NCBI GenBank assembly: GCA_030950835.1
Contig: JAUZQU010000193.1
Coordinates: 1 to 15,602, forward strand
Direction: 5' to 3'
Source: Mariprofundaceae bacterium
Lineage (GTDB): Bacteria; Pseudomonadota; Zetaproteobacteria; Mariprofundales; Mariprofundaceae
Length of the DNA stretch: 15,602 nt
The notes below the pieces were generated by a model. That model was not told where the DNA came from. It worked only from the letters and a program-made list of their open reading frames with translations, and made no database searches. Below are positions 1 to 7,586 of the stretch, piece by piece. A program made the position numbers and the translations under genes. The number at the start of each line of letters is the position of its first letter. Position 1 is the stretch's first letter.

Positions 1-1
1 A

Positions 2-181
2 AGGTCATATCATATGCATATTGAATATATCAGCATCAACCGTGAACATGACTTGCTGCCTGTGCAAAGCTTTGTAGCGCAAGAACAAACACGTATTTTT
101 ATAGCCGCCAAGATTGGCTCAACCCGTTTAATTGATAACCAAGCCATACCTTTCATTGAGGATAACCCACCATGCGTTTAA
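2..181 (+). CDS. panC: Pantothenate synthetase (pantoate--beta-alanine ligase), C-terminal part
   Basis: The reading frame is open from the window edge to a TAA at 179-181, so only the last 59 residues are seen. They contain the end of the PanC fold, with the family's closing pattern of a hydrophobic strand followed by GSTRLIDN. PanC condenses pantoate with beta-alanine, using ATP, to make pantothenate in the cytoplasm. The last 10 bases overlap the start of panD, which makes the beta-alanine that PanC uses; this tight panC-panD pairing is common and supports both calls. The 5' end lies outside the window. Confidence 0.88.
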   Translation, partial: RSYHMHIEYISINREHDLLPVQSFVAQEQTRIFIAAKIGSTRLIDNQAIPFIEDNPPCV

Positions 182-555
182 CCATGCTTAAATCGAAACT
201 ACACCGTGTGACAGTCAGCCATGCCGAGCTGAATTACGAAGGCTCCTGCGCCATTGATCAAGACTTTATGCAACGCGCCAACATCTTGCCTTTTGAGCAA
301 CTGCATATTTATAATGTAAGCAATGGTCAGCGTTTCACCACCTATGCCATTGTGGCTCCAGCAGGCTCAAAAACGATAGGTATTAATGGTGCTGCTGCCC
401 ATAAAGCCAACACAGGTGATACGCTTATCATCTGTACCTATGCTGAATTGACCGCCGAAAAGGCGGCTATATTTCAGCCTGAGCTTGTATATTTTAAAGA
501 CCACAATGTCTTCAGCCATCAAAGCAAAGGTGAACTGGCTCAAGATAAGCTGTGA
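172..555 (+). CDS. panD: Aspartate 1-decarboxylase precursor
   Basis: PanD decarboxylates L-aspartate to beta-alanine for pantothenate and CoA synthesis. The 127 residues match the usual length. The self-cleavage site YEGSC places Gly24-Ser25 at the canonical position; cleavage there turns Ser25 into the catalytic pyruvoyl group. Lys9, Arg54 and Tyr58, conserved in the family, are also present, as is the NGAAAH segment. The ATG at 172 lies inside the end of panC, so translation is probably coupled to it. Only the last 20 or so residues are unlike the E. coli protein, which is normal for this family. Confidence 0.97.
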   Translation: MRLTMLKSKLHRVTVSHAELNYEGSCAIDQDFMQRANILPFEQLHIYNVSNGQRFTTYAIVAPAGSKTIGINGAAAHKANTGDTLIICTYAELTAEKAAIFQPELVYFKDHNVFSHQSKGELAQDKL

Positions 556-583
556 TTCAAGCGCAGCCATAGTTACACATGCC

Positions 584-622
584 CCACTAACCTCCCCCTT
601 TTTTTAATGGTGCGGTTAGTGG
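584..622. repeat. Inverted repeat between convergent panD and fliP, possible terminator
   Basis: CCACTAACC at 584-592 is a perfect reverse complement of GGTTAGTGG at 614-622. The 21-base loop holds a C5-T7 run. It is the only clear secondary structure in the gap between the converging panD and fliP genes, so a shared terminator is a reasonable guess. Against this, neither strand has a run of T directly after the stem, and the loop is long. Confidence 0.35.
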
Positions 623-681
623 TGATTTGTTCAGCCTACTTGCCAACTATGCCTCTTTATTGATGCATAAACGTTGTATAG

Positions 682-1443
682 CTAATGAAAACTTTGTAAT
701 AACGAAGCTGTAATTAAGTGCCAGCCGTCGACCAAGACAAAAAGGATGATTTTTAGCGGCAGAGAAATCATCACAGGCGGCAACATCATCATACCCATAC
801 TCATCAAAACACTAGCGACCACCAAGTCTAAGACCACAAATGGAATGTAAATTAAGAAGCCGATTTCAAAGGCTGTACGCAACTCGCTGATGACAAAAGC
901 AGGGATGAGTACATGCATGGGGGTATCACTGGCGGTGTTGGGTTTTTCCATCTTGGCAGCGTTAAGAAATAAAAGTAAATCGTCTTCACGGGTTTGGCGC
1001 AACATAAACTGACGCAACGGGTTAATCGCTCTTTCCAACATTTCTGCTTGGTTGATGTCTTCATTCAAATATGGGGTAATGGCTTGTTGATCAATGGTTT
1101 CCCAAACAGGCATCATAATAAAAACAGTCATAAACAATGCCAAACCTACTAAAATTTGAGTCGGAGGGCTTTGTTGGGTGCCAAGGGCTTGGCGTAAAAA
1201 GGCAAAGACCACCAAAATGCGTGTAAATGAGGTCATCATGACTAAAATCGAAGGCGCTAAAGCAAGTACAGTGAGGCTGGCAATGATTTTCAGCCCTGTA
1301 AACCAAGCATCAGGGTCATCATTTTCGCCTAAACTGATGGATAAAGTGGGAATATCGGCAGCAAAACTAAGCTGGGGCAATAATATGCTCAAGATGAACA
1401 AGGCAAAGAGTGGTAAGCGCATGTTTGTTTTAAGTTTTGGCAT
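682..1443 (-). CDS. fliP: Flagellar type III export gate protein FliP
   Basis: FliP forms the core of the flagellar protein export gate in the inner membrane with FliQ and FliR. The protein starts with a Sec-type signal peptide (basic n-region, a leucine-rich core, then SFA-AD), which is a known feature of FliP. The conserved first membrane block with MMTSFTRI and the following LRQALGTQQSPP stretch are clear, as are the C-terminal hydrophobic segments. The frame extends to a TTG at 1461, but ATG at 1443 (MPKLKTN) or at 1422 gives a better signal peptide; no start has a good ribosome binding site, so translation is probably coupled to the overlapping fliO. It is the last gene of the operon; fliQ, fliR and flhB do not follow. 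Confidence 0.95.
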   Translation of the reverse strand: MPKLKTNMRLPLFALFILSILLPQLSFAADIPTLSISLGENDDPDAWFTGLKIIASLTVLALAPSILVMMTSFTRILVVFAFLRQALGTQQSPPTQILVGLALFMTVFIMMPVWETIDQQAITPYLNEDINQAEMLERAINPLRQFMLRQTREDDLLLFLNAAKMEKPNTASDTPMHVLIPAFVISELRTAFEIGFLIYIPFVVLDLVVASVLMSMGMMMLPPVMISLPLKIILFVLVDGWHLITASLLQSFH

Positions 1444-1753
1444 GAGGGCTATGCTGGTCAACGTCTACCCGTATTCCCTGCATCTTTTCGACATCAATAT
1501 CGGCAATTTTATGTACACCTGCTTGCCCTACCCCCAATAAGAAGTGTTGATCTTCATATTGGATTTCAACCACACTGTTTTTGGCATCCAAAGACAAACG
1601 TTGCACCACTTTTAACTTACGACCTTGGTGCGGCAAAGTATGATGTTGTAACTTACGCAAAGCCCAAACTAAACCCGCAAAGATTGCCAAGACTGCCGCC
1701 AAAGCAGCAACGGACTGTACCATCATCATGGTTAAACTGGTTTCAGGCATCAT
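1430..1753 (-). CDS. fliO: Flagellar biosynthesis protein FliO
   Basis: FliO is a small membrane protein that helps FliP assemble into the export gate. This 107-residue protein has one membrane segment at about residues 13-32, directly followed by a basic stretch (RKL..HH..PHQGRKLKV). A short beta-rich cytoplasmic domain follows, with the pattern VVQRLSLDAKNSVVEIQ..., typical of FliO. It lies between fliN and fliP and overlaps the start of fliP. Two ATG codons stand in tandem at its start (1751-1753 and 1748-1750), behind a weak GTGGGG sequence. Confidence 0.9.
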   Translation of the reverse strand: MMPETSLTMMMVQSVAALAAVLAIFAGLVWALRKLQHHTLPHQGRKLKVVQRLSLDAKNSVVEIQYEDQHFLLGVGQAGVHKIADIDVEKMQGIRVDVDQHSPHAKT

Positions 1754-1762
1754 CGCACCCCA

Positions 1763-2086
1763 CTATGAAGATAGGCTTTGAATACGGTCACCCGGAGGAA
1801 TCACCTCAATCACCCTCACCCCTAGTTTACCATCGGCCGCCACCACTTCACCACGGGCAAACACCCGCCCATTGGCTAAAATGTTCACTTCGGCATTGGC
1901 TTCTTTTTTCAAGTCTAAAATCATACCTCGGTGCAAACGTGCCACCACATGTAAAGGCAATTGCACCCGCCCCAACTCCACACTCACATCTAATGGCACA
2001 TGCATAATGGCTTCAAGGTTTACTTGTTGTTCATGATTGGAGGTTGCACTTGGTGTATCGCTGCTTGCATCTTCAACTTCGCTCAT
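1763..2086 (-). CDS. fliN: Flagellar motor switch protein FliN
   Basis: FliN forms the base of the C-ring together with FliM, and helps bind export cargo. The 107 residues hold an acidic, poorly conserved N-terminus of about 20 residues and then a complete SpoA (surface presentation of antigens) domain. The domain contains the family patterns LDVSVELGR near residues 32-40, GRVFARGEVV, and LGVRVIEVI at the end. A perfect AGGAGG lies 6 bases before the ATG and overlaps the fliM stop codon. Length is typical for short FliN proteins. Confidence 0.95.
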   Translation of the reverse strand: MSEVEDASSDTPSATSNHEQQVNLEAIMHVPLDVSVELGRVQLPLHVVARLHRGMILDLKKEANAEVNILANGRVFARGEVVAADGKLGVRVIEVIPPGDRIQSLSS

Positions 2087-2097
2087 CTTATTCCTCC

Positions 2098-3117
2098 TTA
2101 TTCATGGTTTAATTTCTCGAGCAGCTCTGCTGCCAACATACCATCTTGACTACCCGGCATCGCCTGAAACCTAGGAATCGAACTCACCCAAAGCGTGGAA
2201 GGCTCTTGCTCACTTTTGCTTAAAGGCAATAAATCACCTTCCCTTAAAGCCAAAAACTGCTGGATATCCAGTTGACACTGCCCCAATTCCAAGCGCAACG
2301 ACAAAGGCACTTGTTCCATACTGGTCTGCAAGGTGCTTTCCCACTCCTCATCCACCATCAGAGGTTCATCAGAAATAACAGAACGCAAACTATCTAACAC
2401 AGGCTCAAGAAAGGTGCGCGGATAATGGATATAAAAAGCACCGCGCAACTCTTCCGATGTTTTAATTTCATATTGTGCAGAGAAACAAGGGTCAGTAGAT
2501 GACGCTACCGCTAAGAATTGAGGATCAACTTCAAGCTTAATCAAAGAAAAGTGCATCTCTCGCACGGGGCTCCACATGTTTGACAACAGTTTTTCCAACG
2601 ATGAGGCAATACGTTTGGCTAAAGACAGCTCTACAGGCGACAATATATCCGAGCCTTGCCCAAATACTTCCCCATGCCCACCCAACATAGCATCAATATA
2701 CGCCACAATGAGGGTTAACTCACAAGAGACCATCATACGTCCAAAACCTTCTACATTATAAACAAAAAACACCTGAGGTGCCTCTACATCGTCTTGTAAA
2801 ATATCTTGATAAATACGCCGTGAAATTTGGGCTGAACCCACAGGTATCTCACGTTTAAAAGTGTCTGTCCATTGCTCTTTGAGCGTCTCTGCCAAACGTT
2901 GTTGTAAGTTCAGAAATAAAGGATATTTCTCTGGGCTATCTTCCACAGCAGATGCAAAATCAAAACTATCCACTTGTTCAGGTTGCGGGATGGGCGGTAA
3001 GCTGGCAAACAAAGCATGGGCTTGCTCTTGTGGAGCAATAGCTTGCATCAAAGCATCAATTTCTTCAGGCGCAAGAATAGGCTCTTGCCTATCGGTTGCA
3101 GGTGTCGTTTCAGTCAT
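2098..3117 (-). CDS. fliM: Flagellar motor switch protein FliM
   Basis: FliM is the C-ring protein that receives phosphorylated CheY and switches rotation. The N-terminal CheY-binding peptide is visible at about residues 15-24 (LAPEEIDALM). A CheC-like middle domain follows, with the GGHGE motif near residue 146, and a C-terminal SpoA domain covers about residues 255-320. At 339 residues it has the family's normal length. The ATG overlaps the fliL stop as ATGA (3114-3117) and has no ribosome binding site of its own, so it is probably translated by coupling to fliL. Confidence 0.96.
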   Translation of the reverse strand: MTETTPATDRQEPILAPEEIDALMQAIAPQEQAHALFASLPPIPQPEQVDSFDFASAVEDSPEKYPLFLNLQQRLAETLKEQWTDTFKREIPVGSAQISRRIYQDILQDDVEAPQVFFVYNVEGFGRMMVSCELTLIVAYIDAMLGGHGEVFGQGSDILSPVELSLAKRIASSLEKLLSNMWSPVREMHFSLIKLEVDPQFLAVASSTDPCFSAQYEIKTSEELRGAFYIHYPRTFLEPVLDSLRSVISDEPLMVDEEWESTLQTSMEQVPLSLRLELGQCQLDIQQFLALREGDLLPLSKSEQEPSTLWVSSIPRFQAMPGSQDGMLAAELLEKLNHE

Positions 3118-3626
3118 TGTGAGACAAAATCAGTGAAATAGAGGTTTTTAATGGGTTTACCACTCATTAAACGGTTCATACGGTAAATTAAATCCTCTTT
3201 TAACTCATATTTACCTTGTGGTGTACGAATTTCAGCAAATGTTTTGCTCGAAAGCAGGGTGATGACCATATCATTGATTTTGACCATGTTTTGTTCCACT
3301 ACAGCTTGTGCATCTTCATTGCGTACTTCCAATTTGATTTTTGCCCGCAAAAAACGACTGACTTCGGCATCAGCTAAATTGATAGTAATATCTGCAATGT
3401 CTACAAATACAGGGGGTAAACTGGGGTCTTCCTCTTCAGGCTCTGGAATCGTGATGACTTCCTCAGTCGCATTGCCTTCTTGACCTGCTGGTGCTTGATC
3501 CATTTGCACCATTTTCCATGCTACAAAACCACCTACACCCAATACCAACAATAACAATAACAAGTTAATGACTTGCAACATACTGCCCGACTTTTTCTGT
3601 GTTGCCTCTTCTGCTTGATCAGCCAT
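3114..3626 (-). CDS. fliL: Flagellar basal body-associated protein FliL
   Basis: FliL is an inner-membrane protein that surrounds and supports the stator units. The 170 residues show a short cytoplasmic tail, one membrane segment at about residues 17-40, an acidic proline-containing linker (EPEEEDPSLPP), and the periplasmic stomatin-like domain ending in NLYFTDFVSQ, a typical FliL ending. An AGAGGAAG sequence stands shortly before the ATG. It sits between motB and fliM, linking stator and switch genes in one transcript. Confidence 0.95.
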   Translation of the reverse strand: MADQAEEATQKKSGSMLQVINLLLLLLVLGVGGFVAWKMVQMDQAPAGQEGNATEEVITIPEPEEEDPSLPPVFVDIADITINLADAEVSRFLRAKIKLEVRNEDAQAVVEQNMVKINDMVITLLSSKTFAEIRTPQGKYELKEDLIYRMNRLMSGKPIKNLYFTDFVSQ

Positions 3627-3656
3627 GAATTTCTTCCTCTCCGTTCTCTATTAACC

Positions 3657-4352
3657 CTAACGATAAACCACAATGTCCACCCGCCTGTTTTTCTCTCTAC
3701 CATAAATCGTAGCATCGGTTGAAACAGGCGCGGAAGGACCATAACCTGCCAACGATAAACGATGCGCAGTGACACCTTCTGATTCAAGGATATGCAAGAC
3801 TGATGCCGCTCTTGCCAAACTCAGACTCCAAGGGTCAGAAAACTGCTTACCCAACTTCGCTCTATCATCGGTATGTCCATTCACGCTAATCAAACCAGGC
3901 GAGCTAGCTAACATCTTTGCTAGCCTTCTAAGTGCTTGAATATGCTCTTTTTTAAGTGTTGCCGAGCCATCTTCAAATAAAGCTGCATCTTCCATGCGTA
4001 GATATAATTTATTGCGCACAATCAGCGAGCGCACATGGTGTTGCAAGGTACTATTTTTTAAAACAACGTTACTATTTTGACGCATTGCCAGCATCAACTC
4101 CCTTGGGGTGACGATGCGTTGCAGCTCCAAAGGTGAAATGATACTGATTTCAGTGCCTGCACCTGAGCTCAACACCGAAACAGCTTGGGTAAAGTAGGTT
4201 GAGATGTCCTGCAAGCCTGTTTTATCCAGGGTAGACATCGATACAAGCAGGATAAAGAAGGTTAACATCAGGCTAATCAAGTCGGCAAAGGTGGTCATCC
4301 ATGCTTCTGGATCGGGTAAGATTTCAGGTTCTAATTTCTTTTGACGTGGCAT
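3657..4352 (-). CDS. motB: Flagellar stator protein MotB/PomB, canonical copy
   Basis: MotB anchors the stator to peptidoglycan and carries the ion-binding residue of the channel. The 231 residues start with a short basic cytoplasmic tail, then WMTTFADLISL; the essential aspartate is Asp24, as in PomB. The single membrane segment covers about residues 20-40. The C-terminal OmpA-like peptidoglycan-binding domain (about 115-231) has NGHTDD at 158-163 and a WSLSLARAASVL helix. The ATG overlaps the stop of the upstream motB-like gene as TGATG (4350-4354), so the two are translationally coupled. Whether protons or sodium drive it cannot be told from the sequence. Confidence 0.95.
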   Translation of the reverse strand: MPRQKKLEPEILPDPEAWMTTFADLISLMLTFFILLVSMSTLDKTGLQDISTYFTQAVSVLSSGAGTEISIISPLELQRIVTPRELMLAMRQNSNVVLKNSTLQHHVRSLIVRNKLYLRMEDAALFEDGSATLKKEHIQALRRLAKMLASSPGLISVNGHTDDRAKLGKQFSDPWSLSLARAASVLHILESEGVTAHRLSLAGYGPSAPVSTDATIYGREKNRRVDIVVYR

Positions 4353-5131
4353 CAGAAACTCTTCATCGGCGGTGCAACCGCAGGCAGCTGTGGTGGCCCA
4401 AGTGTGCTGCCTGTTTCAATGCTGCTTTCATGTATCGTCACAGGGCGGAATTTAAGCACAATTTCAACCCTACGACTTAAATCAGGCTGCTGCTGAATAG
4501 GATGTTGATCACCCATACCCGCAGCAACCATACGCCCTTTGGCAACGCCACGTTGTGCCATCGCATGAAAGAAACTCATGGCACGCGCAGCAGACAATTC
4601 CCAATTCGAAGGAAACAATGAGCCGCGCACTGGTGTATCATCCGTATGCCCTTCAATACGCACTTCAATCACTTCAGGTTTTTGAAATATCAAAGCAAGC
4701 CTATCCATGAGAGGGTACATATTACGTGTTATATCAACATGCCCTTGGGAGAAGATGATGTTTTCAGGGAAACGTACGCGAACTTTATCTTGATCCAAAG
4801 GTAAGACATGAATCGCCGAACCCAAACCCAGCTCACGGGCGACATCTGTCAACTCTTTGGCGGTGCGCTTTGGTGCGCGGGTACCCTCTACAATATCACG
4901 AGCTGGCATGGATGGACCTTTGCCTTCTGTTAAATTTGCACCTTTGGGCAAGGGGCTAAATGTGCCCGCAAGTGAACCTATTGCTGCTAATCTACGCTCT
5001 TCCACAATCACCGCAATCGAGGTGAGCAGGATAAAAAATGCCAACATCTGCATCATCAACTCTAGGAACAAGGCTGCTCCTGGGTCAGATGGCGGAGGAA
5101 TGGGGTCAGGTTTTTTTTGACGCTTTGCCAT
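4352..5131 (-). CDS. Second MotB-like OmpA-family protein with Glu in place of the ion-binding Asp
   Basis: The 259 residues have MotB architecture: a basic and proline-rich tail, one membrane segment at about 19-43, a linker, and an OmpA-like peptidoglycan-binding domain (about 115-228) with EGHTDD and NWELSAARA. It aligns without gaps to the next gene over residues 13-35, and there the essential Asp24 of MotB is Glu24 (FLELMMQM against FADLISLM). The conserved Trp18 is Gly. A proline-rich tail of about 30 residues follows the OmpA domain. It lies 8 bases after motA and overlaps motB, so it belongs to the stator operon. It could be a second channel subunit with altered ion binding, or a non-conducting accessory protein. 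A paired OmpA/MotB gene between motA and motB occurs in some other flagellated bacteria; I recall this for Desulfovibrio but cannot check it here. Confidence 0.88.
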   Translation of the reverse strand: MAKRQKKPDPIPPPSDPGAALFLELMMQMLAFFILLTSIAVIVEERRLAAIGSLAGTFSPLPKGANLTEGKGPSMPARDIVEGTRAPKRTAKELTDVARELGLGSAIHVLPLDQDKVRVRFPENIIFSQGHVDITRNMYPLMDRLALIFQKPEVIEVRIEGHTDDTPVRGSLFPSNWELSAARAMSFFHAMAQRGVAKGRMVAAGMGDQHPIQQQPDLSRRVEIVLKFRPVTIHESSIETGSTLGPPQLPAVAPPMKSF

Positions 5132-5139
5132 GGGATAGG

Positions 5140-5898
5140 TTAATCAAAAGAGGATGTGCGATCTTTGGGCGCTAAGTAACCCAAAAGCTTTTGTTCCATC
5201 ACCCTTGGGTTTTCACCTGCAACAAGCGATTGAATGCCTGTCAAAATGATTTCATGCACCAAAAGCTCTTCTTTACTGCGTGTTTTAAGCTTGGCTGCCA
5301 TGGGTAAAAAGATGATATTCGCCATCAATGCACCATAAAATGTGGTCAACAAAGCCACTGCCATCGAAGGACCAATCGATGAAGGGTCTTCCATATTGGA
5401 TAACATCAATACCAAGCCTACAAGCGTACCAATCATACCCATAGAAGGGGCAAACGTACCCAAGGCGGTCATCATGTCTGCGCCACGCAAATGCCTTTCA
5501 CCCAACTTATCAATTTCCATGTATAAAATAGATTCGATTTCACTGGGTTCTTGCCCATCAATCGCCATTTGTAACCCTTTGGACATGAAACTATGGTCAA
5601 TATCCTTTACTTTGCTCTCTAAAGCCAAAATACCATCTTTGCGAACAACTTGTGCCAACTCCACCATTTGGCTGACGATGTCACTGCCTGCTATAGGTTT
5701 GGTGAGCACCGTCTTCAAGCTTATTTTGATGACACCAAGCGCATTAGCCAATGGGTATGCCACTAAAAACACACCCGTCGTACCGCCGACCACAATAGCA
5801 ATGGAGTTGATATCAATAAAACCTGCTACAGCATCACCAATAGCAAATAATACCAAACCAAAAGCAACAACTAAACCTATCAGGGTAGCTATATCCAC
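5140..5898 (-). CDS. motA: Flagellar stator protein MotA/PomA
   Basis: MotA forms the pentameric part of the stator that pushes on FliG. The protein has four membrane segments, in pairs near each end, around a cytoplasmic loop. The loop carries VRKDGILALES, with Arg86, Lys87 and Glu94, the charged residues that contact FliG. APSMGMIGTLVGLV and the LLTTFYGALMAN segment are typical of the PomA branch. The start is the GTG at 5898: it gives MDIATLIGLV, like PomA, and has a perfect AGGAGG 8 bases upstream. Longer frames from ATG 5919 or TTG 5937 would add non-conserved residues. It is the first gene of the operon. Confidence 0.95.
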   Translation of the reverse strand: MDIATLIGLVVAFGLVLFAIGDAVAGFIDINSIAIVVGGTTGVFLVAYPLANALGVIKISLKTVLTKPIAGSDIVSQMVELAQVVRKDGILALESKVKDIDHSFMSKGLQMAIDGQEPSEIESILYMEIDKLGERHLRGADMMTALGTFAPSMGMIGTLVGLVLMLSNMEDPSSIGPSMAVALLTTFYGALMANIIFLPMAAKLKTRSKEELLVHEIILTGIQSLVAGENPRVMEQKLLGYLAPKDRTSSFD

Positions 5899-5906
5899 GG
5901 TACTTC

Positions 5907-5912
5907 CCTCCT
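5907..5912 (-). promoter_or_regulatory. Ribosome binding site that sets the motA GTG start
   Basis: On the minus strand AGGAGG lies 8 bases before a GTG at 5898-5896. It decides between three in-frame starts (TTG 5937, ATG 5919, GTG 5898), because the GTG also gives the N-terminus expected for PomA-type proteins. The ATG at 5919 has a weaker GAGGA of its own, so a minor longer form is possible. Confidence 0.75.
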
Positions 5913-5946
5913 GCAACATGTCTTCCTCTATGCGCAAGGATGGTTA

Positions 5947-5962
5947 AGCGAAAAGCATGCCA
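5947..5962 (-). promoter_or_regulatory. Sigma-54-like (-24/-12) promoter for the motA-fliP operon
   Basis: The minus strand reads TGGCATGCTTTTCGCT. Against the sigma-54 consensus TGGCACG-N4-TTGC(A/T) it differs at two positions (C to T, T to C), and keeps the essential GG and GC with exactly 10 bases between them. It stands about 50 bases before the motA start, the place expected for the operon promoter. Sigma-54 control of flagellar middle genes is common in polar-flagellated proteobacteria. The match was found by eye and transcription has not been shown. Confidence 0.6.
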
Positions 5963-6029
5963 CATTGTGAGAGGCACTGCAGAGTATGGTCGTGGTACGG
6001 TATGTATGGGTTGATTGCAGGGGTAAAAC

Positions 6030-7493
6030 ATGTTCAAACTTGACCATTGCATGATGATTCCACACGATGTTGCCATGAATTCTACGCTTTTACCCATTTC
6101 TGAACATACTTTAAGTCGGATGTTGCACCAAATGATACCCGCAGATGCCGATGATGCTGATTTATATATTCAACACAGCAGCTCTGAATCGGTAGCACTT
6201 GAAGAAGGGCGGGTCAAACATGTTTCCGCCAGCACTTCACAAGGCATTGGAGCGCGGGTGATTATAGGCGAAGCCTCTGGTCATGCTTATACCGATTGTT
6301 TTGATACTTCCGCACTCATGGATACTGCCCAAGCAGCCAGATCCATTGTCCAAAGTGGGCAAGAGCGCAAGCCATTACACATCCAGCCTCAAGCCTTACA
6401 ACATCAGTTATATAAGGCACAAAACCCCAGCCAACAGGTGAGTTTACAGGAAAGAAAAGCCTTGTTGGAAAAACTTGATGCTTTGGCGCGTAGCTTGGAT
6501 AGCCGAGTGCAGCAGGTTTCCGCCAGTATTTCGGTTGGTTTTAAACAAGTGCAAATTATTCGCATGGATGGTTTAAGCTTTAGCGATGACCGACCTTTAA
6601 TTCGTCTGAATATTTCGGTGGTAGTGGAAGATAAGGGTAAACGTGAAACAGGTGGCGCAGGTGGTGGTGGCAGGTTTGATGTCACACGTTTGCTTGAAAC
6701 GGGGGAAGCTGAGCGTTTGACCCGTGAGGCGGTTCGCCTTGCTTTGCTGAACCTTGAAGCCGAAGCCGCACCTGCAGGAACCATGCCTGTGGTCTTAGGC
6801 CCTGGCTGGCCTGGTATTTTACTGCATGAAGCCATTGGACATGGTTTAGAGGGTGACTTTAATCGTAAAGGGACTTCTGTCTTCGCTGGAAAGATGGGGC
6901 AACAAGTTGCCGCTAAAGGGGTGACTGTAGTCGATGATGGTTCGATTGCTGAGCGCCGTGGTTCATTGAATATTGATGATGAGGGAACAGACACCCAATG
7001 CACCACTTTGATTGAAGATGGTATGTTGGTGGGTTATTTACAAGATAAACAAAATGCCCGTTTGATGGGCGTAGAGCCTACTGGTAATGGCAGGCGTGAA
7101 TCGTATGCCGATCCAGTGTTGCCGCGTATGACCAATACTTTTATGTTGGCTGGCAATGATGCGCCTGAGTCTATTTTAGCCTCATTGGATGATGGGATTT
7201 ACGCCGTGAACTTTGGTGGTGGGCAGGTGGACATCACCTCGGGCAAATTTGTCTTCACGACTTCTGAAGCTTATAGGGTGAAAAATGGTAAGATTCAACA
7301 TCCTGTCAAAGGGGTAACCTTGATTGGTGCAGGGCATGAAGTGCTCAAAAAGGTTTCTATGATTGGTGATGATTTGCAGCTTGACCCTGGTGTAGGCACT
7401 TGCGGTAAAGCGGGGCAATCTGTGCCTGTGGGTGTAGGTTTACCCACGATTCGCATTGATGAATTGACCATTGGCGGCACTGAATCGGTCTAG
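6030..7493 (+). CDS. tldD: Metalloprotease TldD
   Basis: TldD forms a zinc peptidase with TldE (PmbA) that works on unfolded peptides, including microcin and antitoxin maturation in E. coli. The 487 residues match the family length. The zinc site HEAIGH is at 266-271, within LLHEAIGHGLEGDFNRKG, and a conserved Cys is at 458 near the end. Glycine-rich TGGAGGGG around residue 210 is also a family feature. ATG at 6030 is preceded by AGGGG with 6 bases of spacing; the next in-frame Met at 6075 has none, although conservation begins only after it. The partner tldE is not in the window. The gene diverges from the flagellar operon. Confidence 0.95.
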   Translation: MFKLDHCMMIPHDVAMNSTLLPISEHTLSRMLHQMIPADADDADLYIQHSSSESVALEEGRVKHVSASTSQGIGARVIIGEASGHAYTDCFDTSALMDTAQAARSIVQSGQERKPLHIQPQALQHQLYKAQNPSQQVSLQERKALLEKLDALARSLDSRVQQVSASISVGFKQVQIIRMDGLSFSDDRPLIRLNISVVVEDKGKRETGGAGGGGRFDVTRLLETGEAERLTREAVRLALLNLEAEAAPAGTMPVVLGPGWPGILLHEAIGHGLEGDFNRKGTSVFAGKMGQQVAAKGVTVVDDGSIAERRGSLNIDDEGTDTQCTTLIEDGMLVGYLQDKQNARLMGVEPTGNGRRESYADPVLPRMTNTFMLAGNDAPESILASLDDGIYAVNFGGGQVDITSGKFVFTTSEAYRVKNGKIQHPVKGVTLIGAGHEVLKKVSMIGDDLQLDPGVGTCGKAGQSVPVGVGLPTIRIDELTIGGTESV

Positions 7494-7586
7494 TTCAAAC
7501 CATGGCAATGCCAGAATACTATGATTTTGACCTATCTGCTGTTAAATTACGCTGCATTTCGGTGATTTTGAGGTAAGTGGTAAGTA

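Noticed and set aside
1178..1540. Plus-strand open frame of 120 codons inside fliP and fliO
   Set aside because: It lies wholly antisense to two well-conserved flagellar genes, has no ribosome binding site and no recognisable domain.
5342..5947. Plus-strand open frame of 201 codons antisense to motA
   Set aside because: Its length follows from the codon use of motA on the other strand; the peptide is low in complexity and unlike any family I know.
6404..7006. Minus-strand open frame of 200 codons inside tldD
   Set aside because: It is antisense to the conserved zinc-site region of tldD and is rich in Ser, Pro and Arg, as expected of a shadow frame.
7504..7578. Small frame (24 codons, ATGGCAATGCCA...) between tldD and folA
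   Set aside because: It has no ribosome binding site and no leader-peptide features such as runs of one amino acid next to a hairpin.
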